Positions 37,319 to 46,675 of a stretch of DNA of 64,000 nt are shown one piece after another. The notes beneath the pieces are model-generated. The model ran no database searches. It was not told the DNA's origin and worked only from the letters and a program-made list of their open reading frames with translations. The translations under genes and the position numbers were made by a program. The stretch lies in contig NZ_JAHCKL010000002.1 of assembly GCF_026125785.1 (NCBI RefSeq), positions 62,001 through 126,000 on the forward strand, read 5' to 3'. Within the stretch, counting starts at the first letter, position 1, and each line of letters begins with the position of its first letter. Source of the DNA: Hydrogenophaga sp. (lineage in GTDB: Bacteria > Pseudomonadota > Gammaproteobacteria > Burkholderiales > Burkholderiaceae_C).

Positions 37319-39358
37319 ATGTCCGACAGCCCTCACTCCGACCAGTTGCTCAGCGAAGTGGCGGCCCTGCCCGCGCTGCCCGGCGTGTACCGGTACTTCG
37401 ACGCCCAGGGGCAACTGCTCTATGTGGGCAAGGCGCGCAACCTCAAGAAGCGTGTGGCGAGCTACTTCCAGAAGAACCACGATGGCACGCGGATAGGCCA
37501 CATGGTGGGCAAGATCGCGCGCATGGAGACCACGGTGGTGCGCTCCGAGGCCGAGGCGCTGCTGCTGGAAAACAACCTCATCAAGACGCTCAACCCGCGG
37601 TTCAACATCCTGTTCCGTGACGACAAGAGCTATCCCTACCTGAAGATCACCGGCACGCGCGAGGGTGGAGGACGCGCGGGCGCGGCACGCGTGCCCACGC
37701 CCGCGCAGGCCTTCCCGCGCATGGCTTATTACCGTGGCGTGGTGGACCGCCGCCACAGCTACTACGGCCCTTACCCCAGCGCCTGGGCGGTGAAGGAGTC
37801 CATCACGCTGCTGCAGAAGGTGTTTCGCCTGCGCACCTGTGAGGACACCGTGTTCGCCAACCGCACGCGCCCTTGCCTGCTCTACCAGATCAAGCGCTGC
37901 AGCGGGCCCTGCGTGGACCTGATCGACAGCGAGGCCTATGCGCGCGACGTGGCCGACGCCGAGGCTTTCCTGCGCGGCGAGACGCAGGCGGTGCTGGCCG
38001 GCCTGGAGCAGCGCATGATGGCCCACGCCGAAAAACTGGCGTTCGAGCAGGCGGCCGAACTGCGCAACCAGATCACCGCGCTCTCGCGCGTGCTGCACCA
38101 GCAGGCGGTGGACAACGTCTCCGACAAAGACGTGGACGTGCTGGCCGTCAAGGTGCACGGCGGGCGCGCCTGCGTGAACCTGGCCATGGTCCGGGGCGGG
38201 CGGCACCTGGGCGACCGCCCATACTTTCCGGCACACGTCGAGGACGCCACCGCGATCGACCACGCACTGGCCGAAGAGGCTGTGGTGGTGGATCCCGCCG
38301 AGCGTGTCGCGGTGCAGGTACTTGAAGCCTTCATTGCCCAGCACTACCTGGGCGTGGCCATGCCGCACACGCTGGTGACCAGCCATCCGGTGGGCAAAGC
38401 GCTGCTCGAGGCATTGACCACGCAGACCGGCGCCCGGGTGCATGCCGTGCACCAGCCGCGCGAGCACCGCCGCATCTGGCTGGAGATGGCGCAGAAGAAC
38501 GCCGAGATCGCACTGGCCCGCTTGCTGGCCGAGGAGGGCTCGCAGCAGGCGCGTACGCGCGCGCTGGCCGATGCGCTGAATCTGCCCGATGACCAGCTCG
38601 ATGCGCTGCGCATCGAGTGCTTCGACATTTCGCACACGGCGGGCGAGTCCACCCAGGCCTCCTGCGTGGTGTTCGAAGGCCACAAGATGCAGAACAGCCA
38701 GTACCGCCGCTACCGTATCGAAGGCATCACGCCGGGCGACGATTACGCCGCCATGCGCCAGGTGCTGCTGCGCCGCTACGGCCGCATCGCCGAGGCGATG
38801 CGCGAGCAGGACGCCTTGGAGCCCCAGGCGGCGGCGCCGGAGCCGCAGAGCGCCGATGCGGCGGACGAACCGCTGCCGGAACCCACGGCCGAATCCACCG
38901 GCGGTCCACGCATGCCCGACCTGGTGCTCATCGACGGTGGCAAAGGCCAGGTGACGGTGGCGCGCGAGGTGTTCGGGCAACTGGGACTGGACCTTTCCAT
39001 CCTTGTGGGCGTGGAAAAGGGCGAGGGCCGCAAGGTCGGCCTGGAGGAACTGGTGTTCGCCGACGGCCGCGACAAGGTCTACCTGGGGCACGATTCGGCG
39101 GCCCTGATGCTGGTCGCCCAGATCCGCGACGAGGCGCACCGGTTCGCCATCACCGGCATGCGCGCCCAGCGGGCCAAGGTGCGCACCGGCGGCAGCCGGC
39201 TGGAGGACATTCCCGGTGTGGGCCCCAAGAAGCGTGCGCGCCTCCTGCAACGCTTTGGCGGCGTGCGCGGCGTGGCCGCCGCCAGCGTCGAAGACCTGGC
39301 CACGGTCGAGGGCATCTCGGCCGACCTGGCCGACGCCATCTACCGCGCGCTGCACTGA
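37319..39358 (+). CDS. uvrC: Excinuclease ABC subunit C
   Basis: 679 residues. The GIY-YIG nuclease is at the N-terminus ([20 protein letters not shown]), then a Cys-containing region ([19 protein letters not shown]), the UVR motif near 245 ([20 protein letters not shown]), the RNase H-like second nuclease ([20 protein letters not shown] and [18 protein letters not shown]) and a C-terminal helix-hairpin-helix pair ([20 protein letters not shown]). It makes both incisions in nucleotide-excision repair. Two insertions are lineage-specific: a Gly/Ala stretch near 120 and an acidic Pro/Glu-rich stretch near 500. It is divergent from earP. Confidence 0.97.
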   Translation: MSDSPHSDQLLSEVAALPALPGVYRYFDAQGQLLYVGKARNLKKRVASYFQKNHDGTRIGHMVGKIARMETTVVRSEAEALLLENNLIKTLNPRFNILFRDDKSYPYLKITGTREGGGRAGAARVPTPAQAFPRMAYYRGVVDRRHSYYGPYPSAWAVKESITLLQKVFRLRTCEDTVFANRTRPCLLYQIKRCSGPCVDLIDSEAYARDVADAEAFLRGETQAVLAGLEQRMMAHAEKLAFEQAAELRNQITALSRVLHQQAVDNVSDKDVDVLAVKVHGGRACVNLAMVRGGRHLGDRPYFPAHVEDATAIDHALAEEAVVVDPAERVAVQVLEAFIAQHYLGVAMPHTLVTSHPVGKALLEALTTQTGARVHAVHQPREHRRIWLEMAQKNAEIALARLLAEEGSQQARTRALADALNLPDDQLDALRIECFDISHTAGESTQASCVVFEGHKMQNSQYRRYRIEGITPGDDYAAMRQVLLRRYGRIAEAMREQDALEPQAAAPEPQSADAADEPLPEPTAESTGGPRMPDLVLIDGGKGQVTVAREVFGQLGLDLSILVGVEKGEGRKVGLEELVFADGRDKVYLGHDSAALMLVAQIRDEAHRFAITGMRAQRAKVRTGGSRLEDIPGVGPKKRARLLQRFGGVRGVAAASVEDLATVEGISADLADAIYRALH

Positions 39359-39408
39359 TTCCCCGCAGGCGCCGGGGCCGCGCGGGGCAACGCATAATCC
39401 AGGGCATC

Positions 39409-39978
39409 ATGTTCTTCAACCTTCCCACCCTGCTCACCTGGGCCCGCATCGTGGCCATTCCGCTGATCGTGGGTGTGTTCTACCTGGAAGGTGTGAGCCC
39501 GGCTCGGCAGAACCTCATCGCCACGGCGATGTTCATCGTCTTCGCGCTGACCGACTGGGCCGACGGGTACCTGGCGCGCCGGCTCAACCAGACCTCGGCC
39601 TTTGGCGCTTTCCTGGACCCCGTGGCCGACAAGTTCCTGGTCTGTGCCAGCCTGCTGGTGCTGGTGCACCTGGAGCGGGCCGACGTGTTCGTCGCGCTCA
39701 TCATCATCGGCCGCGAGATCGCCATTTCCTCGCTGCGCGAATGGATGGCCATCATCGGCGCGACCAAGAGCGTGGCGGTCCACATGCTTGGCAAGGTCAA
39801 GACCTCGGTGCAGATGGTCGCGATTCCCTTCCTGCTCTACGACGGCCGGGTGCTGGGCGTGATCGACACGCACCTCTGGGGCACCTGGCTGATCTGGGCC
39901 GCCGCCGTGCTGACCGTGTGGTCCATGGTCTATTACCTGCAGAAGGCGCTGCCCGAGATCCGCGCACGCGCACGCTGA
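39409..39978 (+). CDS. pgsA: CDP-diacylglycerol-glycerol-3-phosphate 3-phosphatidyltransferase
   Basis: 189 residues with about five membrane segments. The CDP-alcohol phosphotransferase signature is complete: ALTDWADGYLARRLNQTSAF and GAFLDPVADKFLV, giving the DG-AR-G-D-D pattern of metal-binding acids. It makes phosphatidylglycerol-phosphate, the first committed step to phosphatidylglycerol and cardiolipin. It follows uvrC by 50 bases, the pairing seen in many proteobacteria. Confidence 0.97.
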   Translation: MFFNLPTLLTWARIVAIPLIVGVFYLEGVSPARQNLIATAMFIVFALTDWADGYLARRLNQTSAFGAFLDPVADKFLVCASLLVLVHLERADVFVALIIIGREIAISSLREWMAIIGATKSVAVHMLGKVKTSVQMVAIPFLLYDGRVLGVIDTHLWGTWLIWAAAVLTVWSMVYYLQKALPEIRARAR

Positions 39979-39986
39979 GCCCGGCC

Positions 39987-40883
39987 ATGAACCAGGCCGC
40001 CTCCCCGCAAGACAACGCCTGGCTGCGCGCCATGCCCTGGGTGTTCGTGCTGATCTGGAGCACGGGCTTCATCGTTGCCCGCTACGGCATGCCGCACGCG
40101 CCACCCATGAAGTTCCTCGCGGTGCGTTATGCGCTGTCCATCCTCTGCTTCCTGCCCTGGATCGTCCTGGCCGGGGTGAAATGGCCAGCCAGCCGCGCGC
40201 AGTGGTGGCACCTCGCGGTGACGGGCGTGCTCATGCATGCGGGCTACCTGGGCGGCGTGTGGGCGGCGGTCAAGGCCGGCATGGGGTCGGGTCTCTCCGC
40301 GCTCATCGTCGGTCTGCAGCCGGTGCTCACCGCGATCTGGTTGTCGGGCACCGGCTCACGCGTTTCGCGCCGCCAGTGGCTGGGTCTGGTGCTGGGGTTC
40401 GCCGGCCTGGTGCTCGTGGTCTCGCGCAAGTTCGGCGCGGGCGGGCCGGGCGACCAGGCCAACTGGCTCAACCTGTCGTTCGCGGTGATGGCGCTGATGG
40501 CCATCACGGTGGGCACGCTGTACCAGAAGCGCTTCGTTGCTCCCTGCGACGTGCGCACCGCCAACGCGGTGCAACTCATGGCGGCGCTGCTGGTCACCTT
40601 GCCGCTGACCTTGCTGGAGGCCGAAGCCATGCATTGGAATGGCGAGCTCATCGGTGCGATGGCCTGGTCCGTGCTCGGCCTCACCTTGGGTGGCAGTTCG
40701 CTGCTCTACATGCTGATCCAGCGTGGCGCGGCGGCCTCGGTGACGAGCCTGATGTACCTGGTGCCGCCCTGCACGGCATTGATCGCCTGGGTGTTGTTTT
40801 CCGAACCCATCACGACCGCCACCATTGCCGGCACGGCGCTCACTGCGTTCGGCGTGAGCCTCGTGGTGCGGTCGGCGCGCTGA
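39987..40883 (+). CDS. DMT-superfamily (EamA) transporter
   Basis: 298 residues, ten membrane segments in two EamA repeats of about 140 residues: PWVFVLIWSTGFIVARYGMP opens the first, ANWLNLSFAVMALMAITVGT the second. SGLSALIVGLQPVLTAIWLS and AAASVTSLMYLVPPCTALIA are the paired fourth segments. Exporters of amino acids or metabolites are common in this family; the substrate is unknown. It follows pgsA by 8 bases. Its last 44 bases overlap the end of the convergent LysR gene, which may control it or the divergent hydrolase operon. Confidence 0.92.
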   Translation: MNQAASPQDNAWLRAMPWVFVLIWSTGFIVARYGMPHAPPMKFLAVRYALSILCFLPWIVLAGVKWPASRAQWWHLAVTGVLMHAGYLGGVWAAVKAGMGSGLSALIVGLQPVLTAIWLSGTGSRVSRRQWLGLVLGFAGLVLVVSRKFGAGGPGDQANWLNLSFAVMALMAITVGTLYQKRFVAPCDVRTANAVQLMAALLVTLPLTLLEAEAMHWNGELIGAMAWSVLGLTLGGSSLLYMLIQRGAAASVTSLMYLVPPCTALIAWVLFSEPITTATIAGTALTAFGVSLVVRSAR

Positions 40884-41808
40884 AGCGCTTCCACGGTTCC
40901 CCGCGGAAACGCTCTGCCAGAAAGTCCACCAACAGGCGGATGCGTCGCGGGACGCGCGGCTGATAGGGTGCGAGCCAGTGCACATCGGCATCTGGCATGG
41001 CGTAGGCGGGCAGCACGCGGACCAGGTCTCCGCTCGCCAGATGGGGCGCAATGTCCCACAGGCTGCGCAGCATGATGCCGCGGCCCTCAAGGCACCAGTC
41101 GCGCACGAGTTCACCGGAGTTGCTGGACAGCGGGCCGCTGACCGGAACGTGCGTGACCTGGGCATCGGCCGTTCGGCGCAAGCGCCAGTGATCGAAGCGC
41201 TGGTCCGGTCCTCCGTCGTTCTCCCGCACCACCAGACAGGCATGCATCGCCAGGTCTTGCAGGCCACGGGGTGTTCCATGCCGCTCCAGATAGCCCGGGG
41301 CGGCCACCAGCACGCGCTGGTTGGCCGCGAGTTTGCGCGACACCCACTCGGCCGCGCGCTCGCGCGGTGCATTCCAGAGCCAGATGGCGCCATCGAAACC
41401 TTGCACCGCGAGGTCGGGCAATTGTTCGGTGAGCTGCAACTGGATGCGGATGCCCGGATGGCGTGCCTGGAACGCCGCCAACGCCGGGCCGACCCAGAGC
41501 CGGCCGAAACCGAAGGTGGCGGCCAGGCGCACCGGACCCGCCGGTTCGGCTTGCCGCTCGCGCAGCTCGGCCTGTACCTCGTCGAACGCGTGCAGCAGAT
41601 GCACCGCCCGTTCGCACAGCACCTCGCCTTCGGCAGTGGGGCTCACGCGCCGCGTGGTGCGCTGAAACAGGCGCAGCCCCAGGCTGGCCTCCAGCGCCGC
41701 CAACCTTTTGGTGACAGCCGATGGCGTGACGCGCAAGGCGCGTGCGGCCATCACAAGGCTGCCGTGTTGGCGCACGGCAATCACAAGTTCCAGGTCAGGG
41801 CGGTCCAA
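40840..41808 (-). CDS. LysR-family regulator beside dehalogenase/dehydrogenase operon
   Basis: 322 residues from a TTG start (41806-41808). The N-terminal winged helix is LELVIAVRQHGSLVMAARAL and VTPSAVTKRLAALEASLGLR, followed by LFQRTTRRVSPTAEGEVLCE. The effector domain fits the large CrgA-like LysR group. It is divergent from the haloacid dehalogenase-like gene with only 53 bases between starts and a near-perfect inverted repeat there, so it probably controls that operon. TctR or tartrate-linked LysR proteins are similar in setting; the effector is unknown. Confidence 0.87.
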   Translation of the reverse strand: MDRPDLELVIAVRQHGSLVMAARALRVTPSAVTKRLAALEASLGLRLFQRTTRRVSPTAEGEVLCERAVHLLHAFDEVQAELRERQAEPAGPVRLAATFGFGRLWVGPALAAFQARHPGIRIQLQLTEQLPDLAVQGFDGAIWLWNAPRERAAEWVSRKLAANQRVLVAAPGYLERHGTPRGLQDLAMHACLVVRENDGGPDQRFDHWRLRRTADAQVTHVPVSGPLSSNSGELVRDWCLEGRGIMLRSLWDIAPHLASGDLVRVLPAYAMPDADVHWLAPYQPRVPRRIRLLVDFLAERFRGEPWKRFSAPTAPRGSRRTQ

Positions 41809-41830
41809 TTGTTTCTTTCAAGGAAGCAAT
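41808..41830. promoter_or_regulatory. Near-palindromic LysR operator candidate
   Basis: ATTGTTTCTTT (41808-41818) and AAGGAAGCAAT (41820-41830) pair at 9 of 11 positions around one C. It covers the TTG start of the LysR gene and lies 32 bases before the hydrolase start, as expected for a shared regulatory site. Confidence 0.55.
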
Positions 41831-41861
41831 CCATTGACGAATTATTGCCGCATGTGCCGCT

Positions 41862-42767
41862 ATGCTGGCGCCCATGCTGAACGACTTCCAGCCTCTCACC
41901 GTGCACCGCGATGGCGTGGCGCTGCATACCCGCGCGGGGGGAGGAGGGCCGCCGCTGCTGCTCTTGCATGGGCACCCACAGAGCATGGCCATGTGGCACC
42001 GGGTCGCTCCCGAACTCGCGCGGCACTTCACCGTGGTGCTGATGGACCTGCGTGGCTACGGCGATTCGGCGCGCCCGGCGTCCGACGCGGCGCACGCCGC
42101 CTACAGCAAGCGCGAGATGGCGCTCGACGCGCTGGCTGTCATGGCTGCATACGGTTTTTCCCGTTTCGACGTGCTCGCCCATGACCGTGGCGCCCGTGTT
42201 GCGCACCGCCTTGCGATGGACCATGCCGCTGCCGTGCGGCGTCTCATGCTGCTGGACATCGCGCCCACGCTGGCCATGTACGCACACACCGGCGAGGCCT
42301 TTGCCCGTGCCTACTGGCACTGGTTCTTCCTGATCCAGCCACCGCCCTTGCCCGAGGTGCTGATCGAGTCCGACCCCGCGCGCTACGTGCGCAGCGTGAT
42401 GGGCAGCCGCCACGCGGGCCTGGATGCCTTCGACGCCGCCGCGCTGGCCGAATACGCCCGTTGCGCGGCCATCCCGGGCACGGCCGCGTCGATCTGCGAG
42501 GACTACCGTGCCAGCGCCAGCATCGACCTCGATCACGACCGGGCCGACGTTGCTGCCGGTCGCGTGCTGGCACAACCGCTGCGCGTCCTGTGGGGGGAGC
42601 ACGGCACCGTCGCGCGCTGTTTTGACGTGCTGGCTCTCTGGCGTGAGCGCGCCAGCCAGGTGTCGGGCCAGAGCCTGCCCTGCGGCCATTACATCGCCGA
42701 GGAATCGCCGCGGCACCTGTTGCAGGAAGCCTTGTCCTTTTTGTCCACTTTCCAGGAGTCACCATGA
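41862..42767 (+). CDS. Haloacetate (fluoroacetate) dehalogenase-like alpha/beta hydrolase
   Basis: 301 residues from the ATG at 41862 (or 297 from 41874). An alpha/beta hydrolase with the full residue set of fluoroacetate dehalogenases: nucleophile Asp108 with Arg109 and Arg112 in AHDRGARVAHRLAMD, Asp132 in LLDIAPT, the halide-pocket pair His153-Trp154 in ARAYWHWFFLIQ, Tyr215 in ICEDYRAS and base His276 in PCGHYIAEE. An Asp nucleophile, not Ser, is the mark of dehalogenases and epoxide hydrolases. It should release halide from short 2-haloacids, possibly including fluoride. Its stop overlaps the start of the tartrate dehydrogenase-like gene (ATGA). Confidence 0.82.
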   Translation: MLAPMLNDFQPLTVHRDGVALHTRAGGGGPPLLLLHGHPQSMAMWHRVAPELARHFTVVLMDLRGYGDSARPASDAAHAAYSKREMALDALAVMAAYGFSRFDVLAHDRGARVAHRLAMDHAAAVRRLMLLDIAPTLAMYAHTGEAFARAYWHWFFLIQPPPLPEVLIESDPARYVRSVMGSRHAGLDAFDAAALAEYARCAAIPGTAASICEDYRASASIDLDHDRADVAAGRVLAQPLRVLWGEHGTVARCFDVLALWRERASQVSGQSLPCGHYIAEESPRHLLQEALSFLSTFQESP

Positions 42768-43858
42768 GCCACAAGCACCGCATTGCCGTCATCGCCGGGG
42801 ACGGCATCGGCACCGAAGTCATGCCCGAGGGCCTGCGCGTGCTGGAGGCCGCCGCCTCGAAGCATGGCCTCGACCTGCAATTCGATCACTTCGATTTCTC
42901 CAGCTGCGACTACTTCGAGCGTCACGGCAAGATGCTGCCCGACAACTGGAAGGAGCAGATCGGCGGCCACGACGCCATCTACTTTGGCGCAGTGGGCTGG
43001 CCCGACAAGGTGCCCGACCATGTCTCGCTCTGGGGCTCACTGCTGCTGTTTCGCCGCGAGTTCGACCAGTACGTCAACGTGCGGCCTGCACGCCTCATGC
43101 CCGGCGTCACCGCGCCCGTGGTGCGGCGCGACGGCAGCCCTCGCGTGCCCGGCGAGATCGACATGGTCATCGTGCGCGAGAACACCGAAGGCGAGTACTC
43201 CAGCGTGGGCGGACGCATGTTCATCGGCACCGAACGCGAGATCGTGCTGCAGGAAACCGTGATGTCCCGCGTCGGCGTGGACCGCGTGCTGCGCTACGCC
43301 TTTGAAACCGCGCGCTCGCGCCCGAAGAAGCACCTGACCAGCGCCACCAAGTCCAACGGCATCGCCATCACCATGCCCTACTGGGACGAGCGCGTGGCAG
43401 AGATCGCCAAGGACTACCCGGACGTGCGGGTCGACAAGTTCCACATCGACATCCTCACCGCGCACTTCGTGCAGCGCCCCGACTTCTTCGATGTGGTGGT
43501 GGGCAGCAACCTCTTTGGCGACATCCTCAGCGACCTGGGACCCGCTTGTACCGGCACCATCGGCATCGCACCCAGCGCCAACCTCAACCCCACGCGCATG
43601 CATCCATCGCTGTTTGAGCCTGTGCATGGTTCGGCGCCGGACATCGCCGGCAAGGGCATCGCCAATCCCATAGGACAGATCTGGTGCGGCGCGATGATGC
43701 TGGATTTCCTCGGCCACCGGGACGCGCACGACACCGTGATGCGTGCCATCGAAGCGGTGTTGCAGCCCGGCAGCGGTGCACCGCGCACGGCGGACCTCGG
43801 AGGCTCCGCGGGCACGTCGGATGTCGGGCGCGCCATTGCCCAGGCCGTGGCCACCTGA
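42764..43858 (+). CDS. Tartrate / D-malate dehydrogenase family (TtuC/DmlA-like)
   Basis: 364 residues of the isocitrate/isopropylmalate dehydrogenase family. IAVIAGDGIGTEVMPEGLRV opens the fold, the substrate loop is LWGSLLLFRREFDQYVNVRP, and the metal and substrate residues lie in VIVRENTEGEYSSVGGR, TSATKSNGIAITMPYWDERV, and VVGSNLFGDILSDLGPACTG. SWxxL-type sequence at the loop (DHVSLWGSLL) is that of tartrate or D-malate dehydrogenases, which act NAD-dependently with Mn or Mg. Coupled to the dehalogenase-like gene upstream; the shared substrate is a hydroxy- or haloacid pool by inference. Confidence 0.9.
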   Translation: MSHKHRIAVIAGDGIGTEVMPEGLRVLEAAASKHGLDLQFDHFDFSSCDYFERHGKMLPDNWKEQIGGHDAIYFGAVGWPDKVPDHVSLWGSLLLFRREFDQYVNVRPARLMPGVTAPVVRRDGSPRVPGEIDMVIVRENTEGEYSSVGGRMFIGTEREIVLQETVMSRVGVDRVLRYAFETARSRPKKHLTSATKSNGIAITMPYWDERVAEIAKDYPDVRVDKFHIDILTAHFVQRPDFFDVVVGSNLFGDILSDLGPACTGTIGIAPSANLNPTRMHPSLFEPVHGSAPDIAGKGIANPIGQIWCGAMMLDFLGHRDAHDTVMRAIEAVLQPGSGAPRTADLGGSAGTSDVGRAIAQAVAT

Positions 43859-43971
43859 GCTGGCGCGCGCCACGGCATTGCGACATTTTGTAGCCGCGGG
43901 CGGAGCGGGAAATGAAAGCGTCTAGAATCTCGCCTCTTGTTCCGCCTAGGCTGGACGCGACCTGCGACGTA

Positions 43972-44001
43972 TTGACAGGGGTCGTGCCCAGTGGGTCTAA
44001 T
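43972..44001 (+). promoter_or_regulatory. Strong sigma-70 promoter of the HU gene
   Basis: A perfect TTGACA (43972-43977) and TCTAAT (43996-44001) are 18 bases apart. It would give a 5' leader of about 130 bases before the HU gene. The 280-base gap from 43859 holds nothing else I recognise. Confidence 0.75.
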
Positions 44002-44138
44002 CACTCAGCGCGAGTCACTCACTGTGTGGGCCGCGTCCTTCGGTTCAGAGCGATCCGGTTTTTGCCCACGGCCTGCCCGCCGCCCTCGGAAAAACCCGAT
44101 ATCACGAAACATTCATTCCATTTCATGAGGGGCTATTT

Positions 44139-44411
44139 GTGAACAAAACAGAACTCGTCGAACACATTGCCAAGCACGCCGATATTTCCAAGGCGGCCGC
44201 GACGCGTGCACTGGATTCCACCATCACCGCGATCCGGACCACGCTGAAGAAGGGCGGCACCGTTTCGCTGGTTGGCTTTGGCTCGTTTGCCGTGACCAAG
44301 CGCCCCGCTCGCAAGGGCCGCAACCCCCGCACCGGCGCCGAGATTAAAATCAAGGCCGCCAAGGTTCCGAAGTTCCGCCCCGGCAAGGCCCTCAAGGATG
44401 CTCTGAACTGA
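44139..44411 (+). CDS. hupB: HU-family DNA-binding protein
   Basis: 90 residues from a GTG start at 44139; GAGGGG lies about 8 bases upstream. It begins [20 protein letters not shown] and has the HU signature [20 protein letters not shown], with the DNA-bending arm around the conserved Pro. HU dimers compact the nucleoid and assist replication and repair. It has its own near-consensus promoter and is followed by tRNA-Val after 26 bases. Confidence 0.97.
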   Translation: MNKTELVEHIAKHADISKAAATRALDSTITAIRTTLKKGGTVSLVGFGSFAVTKRPARKGRNPRTGAEIKIKAAKVPKFRPGKALKDALN

Positions 44412-44437
44412 GGCCGTCACCGGATGATGTACCGATG

Positions 44438-44513
44438 GGGTGCTTAGCTCAGTTGGTAGAGCGGCGCCCTTACAAGGCGTAGGTCGGCGGTTCGACCCCG
44501 TCAGCACCCACCA
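44438..44513 (+). tRNA. tRNA-Val (anticodon TAC)
   Basis: 76 bases with encoded CCA. The acceptor stem GGGTGCT pairs with AGCACCC, the D-loop reads TAGCTCAGTTGGTAGAGC, the anticodon loop CTTACAA carries TAC, and the T arm is GGTTCGA. It is followed by a strong terminator. Confidence 0.97.
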
Positions 44514-44520
44514 CCATCGA

Positions 44521-44547
44521 AAAGGCGAACCCGGGTTCGCCTTTTTT
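44521..44547 (+). terminator. Terminator after tRNA-Val
   Basis: GGCGAACCC (44524-44532) and GGGTTCGCC (44533-44541) form a perfect palindrome followed by TTTTTT. It ends the HU/tRNA-Val transcript. Confidence 0.88.
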
Positions 44548-44604
44548 GTTGTCTCCACTGGCAGCGCCTCGTGCCGCCGGTTTCGTCAGTAGCAGGGTTC
44601 ACGC

Positions 44605-46521
44605 ATGTTCGATTCCATCCGCAATCACAAGAAGTACCTCATGGGCTTCCTGGCGATCCTGGTCATCCCATCCTTCCTGCTGTTCGGCATCGAAGGCTAT
44701 ACCCGCTTCAACGAAGGTTCCGTGGCGGTGGCCACGGTGGACGGCAAGGACATCAAGAAGGCCGAATGGGATCAGGCCCACCAGCAGGAGTCGCAACGCC
44801 TGCGCCAGGCCATGCCCACCATCGACGCGGCGCTGCTGGACGGAGAGGCTGCGCGCTATGCGACGCTGGAGCGGCTGGTGCGTGAACGCCTGCTGGCCGC
44901 CGCGGCTCAGAACTTCCACCTCTACACCAGCAATGAGCGCCTGGCCCGTGAGCTGCAACAGAACGAGGTGATTGCGACCTTGCGGCGTCCCGACGGTTCG
45001 CTGGACGTCGAGGCCTACCGCGCCCTGCTCGCCCGCCAGGGCCTGTCGCCCGAGGGTTTCGAGGCCGGCGTGCGCGCCGATCTTTCGCAGCGCCAGGTCT
45101 CCATGGGGCTGCTGGCCTCGGGTTTCGCGCCGACGGCACTGGCCAACCTGTCTCTCAACGCCTTCTTCGAACGCCGCGAGGTGCGCGTGGCGCAGTTCGC
45201 CGCGCGCGACTTTGCCGCCCAGGTCAAACCCACCGACGCGGAGATCGAGTCCTACTACAACGCCCACACGGCGAGCTTCCAGGCCCCCGAGCAGATGGAC
45301 ATCGAGTACCTGGTGCTCGATGCGGCCGCTCTGGAAAAGAACGTGACCGTCAACGAAGCCGACCTGCGCGCCTACTACGACCAGAACGTGGGCCGGCTCT
45401 CCGGCAACGAGGAGCGCCGTGCCAGCCACATCCTGCTGACCGTGCCTTCCGGTGCCACGCCGGAACAGAAGGACACCGTGCGCCAGCGCGCGCAGGCCCT
45501 GCTGGAGAAAGTGCGCAAGACCCCGGGCACCTTTGCCGAGGTCGCGAAGGCCGAGTCGCAGGACCCGAGCTCCGCGGCCAATGGCGGTGATCTGGACTAT
45601 TTCGGCCGCGGCGCCATGGTCAAGCCTTTCGAGGACGCGGTGTTCTCCATGAGCAAAGGCCAGATATCCGACCTCGTCGAGAGCGACTTCGGTTTCCACA
45701 TCATCCAGCTCAACGACATCAAGAGCCCGCCGCCGCGCAGCTTCGAGTCGGTGCGCGCACAGATCGAAGGCGACCTGCGCAAGCAGCAAGCGCAGCGCCA
45801 GTTCGCCGAAGCGGCCGACACCTTCAGCAACCTGGTCTATGAACAGGCCGACAGCCTGCAACCCGCAACCGACCGCCTCAAGCTCACCATCCGCACCGCC
45901 AAGGGCGTGCAGCGCCAGCCTCAACCCGGTGCCCAGGGCCCTCTGGCCAGCCCGCGCCTGCTGGAGGCCCTGTTCTCGGACGAAGCCATCGACAAGAAGC
46001 GCAACACCGAAGCCATCGACACCGGCTCTGGCCAACTCACCGCCGCCCGTGTGGTGCAGCATGCCGCGGCACGCACCCTGCCGCTGGCCGAAGTGCGCGA
46101 GCAGGTGCGCGAGCGCCTGGTGGTGCAGCGTTCGGCCGAGCTCGCCCGCGTCGAGGGGGAGAAGCGCCTGGAGGCCTGGAAGGCCGGTAACGGTGGCGAT
46201 GCAGGCCTGGCCGCGGCCGTCGTGGCGTCGCGTGAGAACCCGCAGGGCCTGACGCAGGAGATGCTGAGCGCCGCGCTGAGCGCCGATCCCAAGGGCTTGC
46301 CCGCCTGGACCGGCGTGAGCCTGGGTGACCAGGGCTACGCCGTCATCAAGATCGACAAGGTGCTGCCCCGCGACACGCGCAACGCACAACAGCTCGCGCA
46401 GGAAGTGCAGCAGTACAACCAGTGGTGGACCGCAGCCGAGAACGAGGCCTACCTCGAGTCACTCAAGCAACGCTTCAAGGTGCGCATCCTCGTGCCCGAG
46501 CCGGCAACGCCCCTGCGCTGA
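44605..46521 (+). CDS. ppiD: Peptidyl-prolyl isomerase D, periplasmic chaperone (PpiD)
   Basis: 638 residues, the usual length. The cytoplasmic start MFDSIRNHKKYLMGF is followed by a single membrane anchor (ILVIPSFLLFGIEGY), a SurA-like helical region, one parvulin domain (about 265-360: RRASHILLTVPSGATPEQKD, ARSQDPSSAANGGDL-like strand and GRGAMVKPFEDAVFSMSKGQ) and a long C-terminal region. It sits at the exit of the Sec translocon and assists folding of outer-membrane proteins. A tRNA-Val gene lies upstream and a tRNA-His gene downstream. Confidence 0.95.
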   Translation: MFDSIRNHKKYLMGFLAILVIPSFLLFGIEGYTRFNEGSVAVATVDGKDIKKAEWDQAHQQESQRLRQAMPTIDAALLDGEAARYATLERLVRERLLAAAAQNFHLYTSNERLARELQQNEVIATLRRPDGSLDVEAYRALLARQGLSPEGFEAGVRADLSQRQVSMGLLASGFAPTALANLSLNAFFERREVRVAQFAARDFAAQVKPTDAEIESYYNAHTASFQAPEQMDIEYLVLDAAALEKNVTVNEADLRAYYDQNVGRLSGNEERRASHILLTVPSGATPEQKDTVRQRAQALLEKVRKTPGTFAEVAKAESQDPSSAANGGDLDYFGRGAMVKPFEDAVFSMSKGQISDLVESDFGFHIIQLNDIKSPPPRSFESVRAQIEGDLRKQQAQRQFAEAADTFSNLVYEQADSLQPATDRLKLTIRTAKGVQRQPQPGAQGPLASPRLLEALFSDEAIDKKRNTEAIDTGSGQLTAARVVQHAAARTLPLAEVREQVRERLVVQRSAELARVEGEKRLEAWKAGNGGDAGLAAAVVASRENPQGLTQEMLSAALSADPKGLPAWTGVSLGDQGYAVIKIDKVLPRDTRNAQQLAQEVQQYNQWWTAAENEAYLESLKQRFKVRILVPEPATPLR

Positions 46522-46536
46522 GCGCAAACACCACGC

Positions 46537-46542
46537 TATAAT
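46537..46542 (+). promoter_or_regulatory. -10 element of the tRNA-His promoter
   Basis: A perfect TATAAT lies 13-18 bases before the tRNA-His gene, at the right distance for its start site. No convincing -35 element is seen upstream, where the ppiD stop codon lies. Confidence 0.6.
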
Positions 46543-46554
46543 GGCGAGCTTGCG

Positions 46555-46630
46555 GTGGCTGTAGCTCAGTTGGTAGAGTCCAGGATTGTGATTCCTGTTG
46601 TCGTGGGTTCGAGCCCCATCAGCCACCCCA
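46555..46630 (+). tRNA. tRNA-His (anticodon GTG)
   Basis: 76 bases with encoded CCA. GTGGCTG pairs with CAGCCAC; the anticodon loop carries GTG (GATTGTGATT) and the T arm GGTTCGA. G46554 before the stem and the discriminator C46627 give the G(-1):C73 pair unique to tRNA-His. Its downstream side is the left edge of the accessory island. Confidence 0.97.
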
Positions 46631-46642
46631 TACCAACACTGG

Positions 46643-46675
46643 AAAGCCTGCTATCGAATCGGTAGCAGGCTTTTT
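46643..46675 (+). terminator. Terminator after tRNA-His
   Basis: AAAGCCTGCTA (46643-46653) and TAGCAGGCTTT (46663-46673) form a perfect 11-bp stem followed by TTTCTTTT. It closes the tRNA-His transcript at the island's left edge. Confidence 0.85.
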
